From JAMLHH01 sp964653095 (GTDB taxonomy: Bacteria > Bacteroidota > Bacteroidia > Chitinophagales > JADIYW01), in NCBI GenBank assembly GCA_964653095.1, contig CAZZEH010000035.1:1-30303 (forward strand): a DNA stretch of 30,303 nucleotides. The letters run 5' to 3'. Numbering within the stretch: the first letter of the stretch is position 1; each line of letters opens with the position of its first letter. Under the pieces are notes generated by a model. It made no database searches. It was given only the letters and a program-made list of their open reading frames with translations, and was not told the DNA's origin. Shown piece after piece: positions 16,120 to 22,178 of the stretch. The position numbers and the translations under genes are program-made.

Positions 16120-18075
16120 TTAAAAAATAATTGTCCCAAACTTTTCCGCAATATCAATTTTTGGATTCTGAAGGATTAATTTTTGCTCCAATAATTCTGT
16201 GCATTTTTCAACATCATCCGGTGACAATGCTTTTATCTGCTGGTCTATTTCGATCTGACGGGCTTTTATTTTCTGTAAAATATACCGGTTCACAGATGAT
16301 TGCACATCTCTCTCCCACGTTTTCTCCACACCTTTAACAAGAATATTATTCTGAGTTTCCCAATTTGGACTCAATTCATAAGGAGATATCTTGATTCCGA
16401 TGATAAAGTTTTTAATTTCTTCATCTTCATAAAAATTTTCATCCTGAACTTCTTCAATTGACTTTTTATCTTCCAACGCTCGAACAATAGTATTCAAAAT
16501 TTTTTCATAAAGCGGATGTTCAAAAGAGACTCCCTTAATCTGATTCAGGATGTAATCTACTGCTCTTTCCTGCGCCTGTGTTTTCATTATTCTGCTGCCA
16601 TGCACCAACAACACCCGAAGAATATCTTTTTCCTGAGCATGAATACTTTTCTTTTGATTCTCTTCTTTATCGGTCTGTCTGTCATGAGTTCGGGCCGGTA
16701 CAATATCAGCATCTCGTTGCGAGACAGTGGTTCGGGTCCTTTCTCGCTCATTTTGTCGGTGTAATTGTATGAGGTATTTATTAATCTCAGTAATCAGAAT
16801 ATCTTCCTCCAACTCCGCAAGTTTACTGCAGGCTCTTACGTAATAGGCTCTGCGTATCGGGTCGTTTATCCGCGCCACTGTCTCTATAATTCCTCTCACG
16901 GCCTGTGCTCTCTGGGTAGGGTCATTTCCTGAATCTTTCAGCAGCACATCAGATTTAAAGAAAATAAAATCTTTTTTGTTTTCCTGAATGTATTTCAACG
17001 TCTCATCCGTTCCCTTTTCCCTCACAAAAGAGTCCGGATCCTCTCCTTCCGGGAGTAGTACGACATCTACATTCATATCCAACTCCAGCATAATATCTAC
17101 TCCTCTCAGAGCCGCATTGATACCTGCTTTATCACCGTCGTATATTAAAATAATGTTTTTAGTAAACCGACTGATTAATTTGACCTGTTCTTTGGTCAGA
17201 GCCGTACCGGAACTCGCGACAATATTTTCTATTCCTGCCTGATGTAATCCCAATACGTCGGTATAACCTTCCACGAGATAGCAGGCATCCTGCTTTCTAA
17301 TGCTTTCCTTCGCCTGATAAATACCATAAAGCAAATGACCTTTTGTATAAACAGGCGTTTCGGGAGTATTGATATACTTAGCCTGTTTTGTATCTTTTGC
17401 CATTATTCTTCCGCCAAAAGCTACTACTTTCCCACTCAGATTATGAATGGGAAACATCACTCTTGCCCGGAAAAAATCGTACGGGTTTCTGCCTTCTTTA
17501 ATTTTAATCAGTCCGGCCGCTTCCAAAACATCCTGATTATATCCGGCCTTAAGAGCCGCAGTTATAAAGTTGTCAAATCCTTCCGGGGCATAGCCGAGAT
17601 GAAATGTATCAATTGTTTTCTGACTGAATCCTCTGTGTTTAAAATAAGACAGCCCTATTGATTTTCCCTCATCCGTTTCTAAAAGGTTTTCCCGATAAAA
17701 TTGGGCGGCAAATTTCATCGCAATAAATACACTGTCTTTTAATGACCGTCTTGCTAATTGTTCTTCCCGATCCTGATCGCTCTCATCTTCTTCGATTTCT
17801 ATTCTGTATCTCTCCGCCAAATACCGAAGCGCTTCCGGATAATTGACTCCTTCGTGTTCCATCACAAATTTGACGGAATCTCCTGCCTGTCCGCACCCAA
17901 AACATTTAAAAATATTTTTGGCAGGAGAGACTACAAATGAAGGCGTTTTCTCATCGTGAAACGGACACAGTCCTTTTAGATTGGCTCCTGCTCTTTTCAG
18001 ATGTACAAAGTCCCCTACCACCTCTTCAATTCGGGCTGCATCAATAATTTTATCTATGGTTCTTCTTGAAATCAT
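16120..18075 (-). CDS. dnaG: DNA primase DnaG
   Basis: This 651-residue replicative primase has the N-terminal CHC2 zinc finger complete: C37, H40 (CPFHDEKTPSF), C58 and C61 (CFGCGQAGD). The primase core follows with FGGRIM, then the TOPRIM domain with VEGYTDV (catalytic Glu) and LIYDGDKAG (metal-binding acidic residues). The C-terminal third is the less conserved helicase-binding region, interrupted by a polar linker rich in Arg, Thr, Asp and Gln. Length is normal for Bacteroidota. Start is the ATG at 18075 (MISRRTIDKI), which fits family N-termini. Confidence 0.97.
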   Translation of the reverse strand: MISRRTIDKIIDAARIEEVVGDFVHLKRAGANLKGLCPFHDEKTPSFVVSPAKNIFKCFGCGQAGDSVKFVMEHEGVNYPEALRYLAERYRIEIEEDESDQDREEQLARRSLKDSVFIAMKFAAQFYRENLLETDEGKSIGLSYFKHRGFSQKTIDTFHLGYAPEGFDNFITAALKAGYNQDVLEAAGLIKIKEGRNPYDFFRARVMFPIHNLSGKVVAFGGRIMAKDTKQAKYINTPETPVYTKGHLLYGIYQAKESIRKQDACYLVEGYTDVLGLHQAGIENIVASSGTALTKEQVKLISRFTKNIILIYDGDKAGINAALRGVDIMLELDMNVDVVLLPEGEDPDSFVREKGTDETLKYIQENKKDFIFFKSDVLLKDSGNDPTQRAQAVRGIIETVARINDPIRRAYYVRACSKLAELEEDILITEINKYLIQLHRQNERERTRTTVSQRDADIVPARTHDRQTDKEENQKKSIHAQEKDILRVLLVHGSRIMKTQAQERAVDYILNQIKGVSFEHPLYEKILNTIVRALEDKKSIEEVQDENFYEDEEIKNFIIGIKISPYELSPNWETQNNILVKGVEKTWERDVQSSVNRYILQKIKARQIEIDQQIKALSPDDVEKCTELLEQKLILQNPKIDIAEKFGTIIF

Positions 18076-18144
18076 TCAATCTCTAAAGGTAAATAAAAAG
18101 CAGGTTCGGATTAAATTGAATCAATAAATCCTTTTGTTTGCTGT

Positions 18145-18624
18145 CTATGGAGTCTTCTGCCAAAATATAATTACTTTCATATCCAAATCCTCGCTCAAAG
18201 TCTCCATCTTCTCGGAAGTAATTATCAAAACTTTAAAAAGCTCCTGTTCACCATCTTTCATTTTGATATGAAGGTAATCTCCTCCCTGATTTAACTTCCA
18301 TTTTCCCTTTCCTTTTCTTGGCTCACTATTTATTTCCTGGTGGGAGATGGTTTCTCTCTTAAACTTTCCGTTTTTAAGAAAAATATATTTAAAAACCGGT
18401 AAGGAAGATTTTAATACGGACAGTGTTTGTTCAAACTCTTTCTTTTCCTCTGCCGAACCCGTAAATGGTTTGTCAGGATTAAAAGTATAGTCGTACGATT
18501 CCCATTCACCCATGAGATGAGTTTGTACTTCTTTTTCATTTCTAAAGGAATAGCTGTCTGCCCAAATCTGTCCGGAAAACAGCAGAAATAAGATAAAAAT
18601 CAGAACAAGTTTAAGATAATTCAT
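18145..18624 (-). CDS. Small exported lipocalin-like protein
   Basis: This 159-residue protein has an N-terminal signal peptide (LVLIFILFLLFSGQIWA). The mature part starts with a helix and LMGEWESYDYTF, then KYIFLKNGKFKRETI, GKGKWKLNQGGDYL and a closing beta segment. This 'GxW ... GKGKWKL' pattern is what lipocalin-like (DUF4923/DUF5004-like) Bacteroidota proteins show. Nothing identifies a ligand. It may be the last gene of the dnaG-side cluster or stand alone. It starts immediately downstream (on its strand) of the debris region. Confidence 0.7.
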   Translation of the reverse strand: MNYLKLVLIFILFLLFSGQIWADSYSFRNEKEVQTHLMGEWESYDYTFNPDKPFTGSAEEKKEFEQTLSVLKSSLPVFKYIFLKNGKFKRETISHQEINSEPRKGKGKWKLNQGGDYLHIKMKDGEQELFKVLIITSEKMETLSEDLDMKVIIFWQKTP

Positions 18625-18715
18625 ACTCCGTAAAAGATAGATAGAAATTTCGGAAGTTTAGTTTAAAAGCAGAAATATTAACTATCTGACTCTGTAGAAA
18701 GCAATTTTTTGCGTC

Positions 18716-18748
18716 TTATCTATTTATCTCCAACAGATTCGCAAATAG
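18716..18748 (-). pseudogene. Relic of the extreme 3' end of a PIG-L-type gene
   Basis: Read on the minus strand this codes LFANLLEINR and a TAA stop (18718-18716). The intact deacetylase at 22179-24677 ends LFINLLEANK plus stop, and the chimeric ORF at 19689 contains LFVNLLEI. Joined to the scrap at 19974-20045 it would rebuild an uninterrupted 3' end. Confidence 0.55.
18725..18745. repeat. Direct repeat, left copy, flanking the vapBC-LamG segment
   Basis: TATCTCCAACAGATTC (18725-18740) is repeated exactly at 19974-19989. With the next five bases, 20 of 21 match. The two copies are 1249 bp apart and bracket vapBC and the LamG fragment. Confidence 0.75.
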
Positions 18749-18758
18749 ATTTTATTTT

Positions 18759-19175
18759 TTACGACATTTCCTTAATAAAATCATGTGGAGTTATTATTCT
18801 TAAAAACCTTTTTGGTTTATAATCTTTGATGTTTCTAGTAATAATCATATCCAACTCATTTTCCAAAGCAACCTGTGTTTGAATTTGGTCTTCAAAATCA
18901 TTACTTTCCGAATAAAGTGCTTTTAAAACTATTGTTTTATCTACTGACAAGACTTCCATTATCTGAAGCAAATCTTTCAAAAACTTGATGGTTTCCTCTT
19001 TCCCTAATTCTTTGCGAAGCAGATAAAAAACATCCGTTACAATAGATGCTGAAAGATATACTTGTAATTTTTGTCTGTCTATCATTTCAAGCACTGTTGC
19101 AGAATCCTTAAAAAATGGTTGTCTTTCACAAGCTATATCAATGATAATGTTAGTATCTATCAATGCCTTTATCAT
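18759..19175 (-). CDS. PIN-domain toxin (VapC-like)
   Basis: This 138-residue PIN-fold ribonuclease is the toxin of a type II pair. The acidic metal-binding residues of PIN domains are visible: D7 in IDTNI, an acidic residue at D13/E17, the central NDFEDQ, and the C-terminal ITRNIKDY. In the family such toxins cleave tRNA or rRNA until bound by the antitoxin. The ATG overlaps the stop of the upstream antitoxin gene by 4 bp (ATGA at 19175-19172), which is typical of coupled toxin-antitoxin pairs. The pair sits inside a repeat-flanked insertion in a degenerate region, consistent with recent transfer. Confidence 0.88.
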   Translation of the reverse strand: MIKALIDTNIIIDIACERQPFFKDSATVLEMIDRQKLQVYLSASIVTDVFYLLRKELGKEETIKFLKDLLQIMEVLSVDKTIVLKALYSESNDFEDQIQTQVALENELDMIITRNIKDYKPKRFLRIITPHDFIKEMS

Positions 19176-19405
19176 TGGTGCTTGTTTTTCAAATAATCAT
19201 ATTTGTCCGCATCTAAATCCCTATCTGTTTTGATAACTCCCGCCCATTTTTTTAAAAAATCTTTTGCAGAATAAACATTTTTTCTTTGCTTCTTTTCTTT
19301 GGGAAAAATGATAACTTCCACATTCTGACCATACAAAGCAGGCTCGAAAGGGAGCGTAATAGTACCGTCATCCGATATTTTTGTATTAAATCTATATGTT
19401 TTCAT
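19172..19405 (-). CDS. Antitoxin partner of the PIN-domain toxin
   Basis: This 77-residue protein starts at the ATG at 19405 (MKTYRFNTKISDDGTI). The open frame extends 15 codons upstream to 19450, but that part does not look like the family. The N-terminal half is beta-rich with ITLPFEP and VEVIIFPKEKK, followed by a helix containing KKWAGVI and a C-terminal DADKYDYLK. This matches the DUF2281-like antitoxins that precede PIN toxins in Bacteroidota. Its stop overlaps the toxin start. It probably also binds its own promoter; palindromes lie at 19531-19598 upstream. Confidence 0.82.
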   Translation of the reverse strand: MKTYRFNTKISDDGTITLPFEPALYGQNVEVIIFPKEKKQRKNVYSAKDFLKKWAGVIKTDRDLDADKYDYLKNKHQ

Positions 19406-19530
19406 AATCTTATATATTTTATGGAAAGGTGATAAACCTATTTCCAACAATTAAATTTACAAATAATCTTCTTATATAAAGAATGCTAATTCTAAAGGAC
19501 AAAATTCCAAGATGGAAAAAAATCTATTTC

Positions 19531-19598
19531 AAACCGTTAAAACGGTTTAGTGTATGTATAATTTAACGAAGCCCATGGTTTAAACCGTTTAGTATAAT
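19531..19598. repeat. Cluster of AAACCGTT-type palindromes
   Basis: AAACCGTTAAAACGGTTT (19531-19548) is a perfect inverted repeat with a 2-base centre. GGTTTAAACC (19577-19586) is a second palindrome. AAAC(G/C)GTTTAGT followed by TA-rich sequence occurs twice in direct orientation (from 19540 and 19582). These are candidate operators or remnants of a small mobile element. Confidence 0.6.
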
Positions 19599-19631
19599 CT
19601 CAATTTTGCACAACATTTTCCAATTTATATG

Positions 19632-19662
19632 AAAAAAACCCACTATCGAAATCGTGGGCTTT
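19632..19662 (-). terminator. Terminator following the LamG fragment
   Basis: A CCCAC/GTGGG stem is extended by A/T pairs with one mismatch and a loop of about 10 bases. On the minus strand it is followed by seven Ts. It lies just after the stop of the LamG-containing ORF at 19689 and may also work in the other direction. Confidence 0.6.
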
Positions 19663-19688
19663 TAAAATGATAAAATTTACACCTTGTT

Positions 19689-20150
19689 TTATTCGTTATA
19701 TAATGCTTCTATTTCTGCATCAGTTAGGGCTCGATTGTATATACGAATATCATCAATTTTACCTTTAAACCATCTATACCAATTCCATGAAACAGAGGTA
19801 AATCCCTTACCAATATAAAGTGGTTCTGAAGAATTATCAAGAGTGTAATTAACAGTAGATGTGCTATTTAAAACTCCATTAATATATAAAGAAAGAAGCG
19901 AGCCATCGTATATGGCGACTATATTATACCAAGTATTTAAGGAAGGTTGCGTATTACTAAGTAATGCTGTATATATCTCCAACAGATTCACAAACAAACG
20001 ATACGCACCGGGTACTCCGGCAGGAAGTTCTCTGAAAAACACCAAACAGATGATAATCGTAGCCATCAGCAAACCAAAATAAAGCTGCGCAAAGCTCATT
20101 CCGTCTGCAAATGCTTGTCTATGTATAGAAAGAAAAGTAATCGCACTCGT
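19689..20150 (-). pseudogene. Chimeric relic: symporter scrap + PIG-L scrap + truncated LamG domain
   Basis: Three unrelated pieces share one open frame. From 20150 to about 20046 it codes SAITFLSIHRQAFADGMSF and QLYFGLLMATIIIC, which resemble transmembrane helices 2-3 of a sodium:solute symporter. About 20045-19974 codes LVFFRELPAGVPGAYRLFVN and LLE, nearly identical to the last residues of the PIG-L deacetylase at 22179-24677. The rest (19973-19689) is the C-terminal part of a laminin-G/concanavalin-like domain, with LNTWYNIVAIYDG, LYINGVL, LYIGKG, WFKGKIDDIRIYNRALTD and a natural stop. An ATG at 20099 gives a 136-residue ORF, but it has no secretion signal and no full domain. I regard it as fused debris rather than a working gene. 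Confidence 0.75.
19974..19994. repeat. Direct repeat, right copy, flanking the vapBC-LamG segment
   Basis: This is the same TATCTCCAACAGATTC as at 18725-18740, with four of the next five bases also matching. It lies exactly at the junction between the PIG-L scrap and the LamG part of the chimeric ORF. Confidence 0.75.
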
Positions 20151-20262
20151 CTAAGTCGTCATCACCGATAGTCCTATCGTCCATCATTTGGCTTTACTGC
20201 CACCTTTAATACCAAAATAAGGTTTCGTTTTATCGGTCTATTTTGAATTTCAAATTGGTATA

Positions 20263-20511
20263 ACGCAAATACTTCCTGCCAATTGTTGGGTGGCTAATCC
20301 GAATACTCTGTTATTTTCTGAGTAAAATTATTGATTTGAGTCTGCATATTTGCATCTTGTATGCCTGTAATTTTCAGACAGAAATGCTTACCACTTGGTC
20401 AACAGTATATGTTTTGCCGACTCTCCGTCTGCCTGTTACGGCAATAAATGCTGGCTTCTTTCTTGATAGAAATCTATTCATCAGTTTTTCTTGTGATTTT
20501 CTGCCTATCAT
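20263..20511 (-). pseudogene. Frameshifted 5' copy of the AAA ATPase (DUF234) gene
   Basis: This stretch aligns along its length with the first ~90 codons of the intact ATPase gene (about 21741-22005). It starts with ATG at 20511 (MIGRKSQEKLMN, intact copy MVGRKSQEKLMN), keeps GRRRVGKTYTVDQV, then loses four bases (CATATACTTGG in the intact copy reads CACTTGG here), which shifts the frame. The similarity continues upstream to about 20570, directly beside the stop codon of the intact gene. Past 20263 the match stops. It is the remains of a tandem paralogue whose 3' part was replaced by the symporter/PIG-L debris. Confidence 0.85.
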
Positions 20512-20574
20512 ATACTTGTACTTATCTACTAAAACTTACTACATAAGTACAAATAAGGAAAGTTATAATTGTAT

Positions 20575-22005
20575 TTATCTCCGCTGCATTAAATCGGAAA
20601 CCGTTAATTCAACATCAATTACATCGAGATAATGTTCATTTTTAACTGTACCATAATTAGTGATTAGCGTGTTAAATACTGTCTTTTTTGTTTTTGTCTT
20701 TTTTATAAAATCCTGCTTTCTGTTTCTCAACTTTGATGCATAATCTTTGCTGACCATAAACTCCGTGTTGTAAAACTTACATTCGCAAAGGTTGATACAA
20801 TCATCCTTTCTGTCAATAATCAAATCGATTTGAAATCCCGTATCTGTATTGTTATCTGCTTTATTGCTGAACGAATAGTGCTCAGTATAAATTCCTGAAA
20901 TTCCCAACGCAGATTTTATTTCAGAAATGTGTCGCTGACATAAATTTTCAAAAGCATAACCCGTCCATATTTTGTATTGTTGAGATGAGTATAGACTTGC
21001 CCAAATATTTTTCCCTTTTTTCTTGTTTTTGGAGATGAACTTATGATAAAAAACAGAGTACTCATCTAACAACCGATACAAAGCACCTCTTTTAGCTTTG
21101 CCAAAAGGTATGACCTCCTCCACAAAACCGGAAATCAATAGATCGTTCATCGCTCTGGTATAAGGGCCTCCTTTCTGTACCTTGGATTTAGTAATGATTT
21201 GTTTTCTGGTCAGACCGCGCTGGGAAGTAGCTAAAGCGTGGACGATAGCTTCGTGGTTTTCTGAATGTTCAAATAAGGCTTTATACAGATTGTCGTATTC
21301 ATTGTTTAAAATTCCGTTTTCATCAAAACAAAGTCTTGCGATGACCTGATTGACAGATTCCCCTTTTGCTACTTGTTCCAGATAATACGGTATTCCACCC
21401 ATCACCATATACAATTCCGCAATGGCTTGATCTGTCCATTTAATCTTTTTACTCTCCAAAAACTCTTTTGTCTCCCTAAGTGTAAAAGGTTTTATTTGTA
21501 TGGCCTGGTCTAACCTATTGTGAAAACCGCCTTTGTCATTGACAATATTTTCTGCAATCCAAGATGTTGCTGATCCGCAAACCACCAATATAAAATGCTT
21601 TTCTTTGGATAAATAATCATTCCAAAAATGAGCTAATAACTGTACAAATCTTGAGCGTTTAGTAGCCACCCAAGGCAATTCGTCTATAAAAATGACTTGC
21701 TTTCTATTTTTGGGGAGAGTTTTTAGATAGGTTTTAAGCAACGCAAATACTTCCTGCCAATTATTGGGCGATGTGATGATAGGCAAACCTGAATGCTCTG
21801 CTATCTTTTGAGTAAAATTATTGATTTGAGTTTGCATATCTGCATCCTGTATGCCTGTAATTCTCAGACAAAAATACTTACCATATACTTGGTCAACAGT
21901 ATATGTTTTTCCAACTCTCCGTCTGCCTGTAACAGCAATAAATGCGGATTTCTTTCTTAACAAAAATCCATTCATCAGCTTTTCCTGCGATTTCCTGCCC
22001 ACCAT
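20575..22005 (-). CDS. AAA ATPase with C-terminal DUF234 nuclease-like domain
   Basis: This archaeal-type ATPase (PF01637 kind) of about 476 residues starts at the ATG at 22005 (MVGRKSQEKLM). A GTG at 22023 adds six residues but is not conserved in the neighbouring relic copy. Walker A is GRRRVGKTYTV, Walker B is VIFIDELPW, and a winged-helix region follows (SQRGLTRKQIITKSKV). The C-terminal DUF234 has a PD-(D/E)xK-like pattern, QIDLIIDR then INLCECKFY. Such proteins are widespread in multi-copy families in Bacteroidota and archaea, and their role is not established. A degenerate duplicate lies immediately downstream. It is inserted between the PIG-L gene and debris that includes a symporter scrap. 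Confidence 0.88.
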   Translation of the reverse strand: MVGRKSQEKLMNGFLLRKKSAFIAVTGRRRVGKTYTVDQVYGKYFCLRITGIQDADMQTQINNFTQKIAEHSGLPIITSPNNWQEVFALLKTYLKTLPKNRKQVIFIDELPWVATKRSRFVQLLAHFWNDYLSKEKHFILVVCGSATSWIAENIVNDKGGFHNRLDQAIQIKPFTLRETKEFLESKKIKWTDQAIAELYMVMGGIPYYLEQVAKGESVNQVIARLCFDENGILNNEYDNLYKALFEHSENHEAIVHALATSQRGLTRKQIITKSKVQKGGPYTRAMNDLLISGFVEEVIPFGKAKRGALYRLLDEYSVFYHKFISKNKKKGKNIWASLYSSQQYKIWTGYAFENLCQRHISEIKSALGISGIYTEHYSFSNKADNNTDTGFQIDLIIDRKDDCINLCECKFYNTEFMVSKDYASKLRNRKQDFIKKTKTKKTVFNTLITNYGTVKNEHYLDVIDVELTVSDLMQRR

Positions 22006-22023
22006 ATATCTGTATTTATACAC

Positions 22024-22178
22024 GTAAATTTACCACTTAAATACAAATAAAGGAAATTATATTTGTACTTATATAGTCAAAAATGATAGATAAGTACAGA
22101 TAGTTTGAAGATGAGATTCCTCCACCAAAGGCGGACGAGTACGGAATAACGCAGGAGTTGTCCGCGGTCAGTTATTCT
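22024..22178. other. Spacer between PIG-L and ATPase genes with GC-rich inverted repeats
   Basis: There is no ORF. The part nearest the ATPase (to about 22070) is similar to the sequence upstream of the relic copy (20512-20570). The other half contains TCCACC-AAA-GGCGGA (22121-22135) and GCGGAC...GTCCGC inverted repeats, more GC-rich than the surroundings. They could be a terminator after the PIG-L gene or a remnant element. Confidence 0.5.

Larger units (their letters stand above)
19406..19688. other. Spacer upstream of vapBC with palindromes and a terminator
   Basis: This 283-bp AT-rich spacer has no ORF. It contains the inverted repeats at 19531-19598 and the terminator at 19632-19662, listed separately. 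The promoter of the toxin-antitoxin pair should be here, but no clear consensus pair was found. Confidence 0.6.

Noticed and set aside
19689..20099. A genuine 136-residue LamG protein
   Set aside because: Its N-terminus is symporter and PIG-L coding debris, it lacks a signal peptide, and the LamG domain is incomplete.
18716..20570. An intact insertion sequence or integron
   Set aside because: There is no transposase or integrase and no terminal inverted repeats at the segment ends; only the 21-bp direct repeats are seen.
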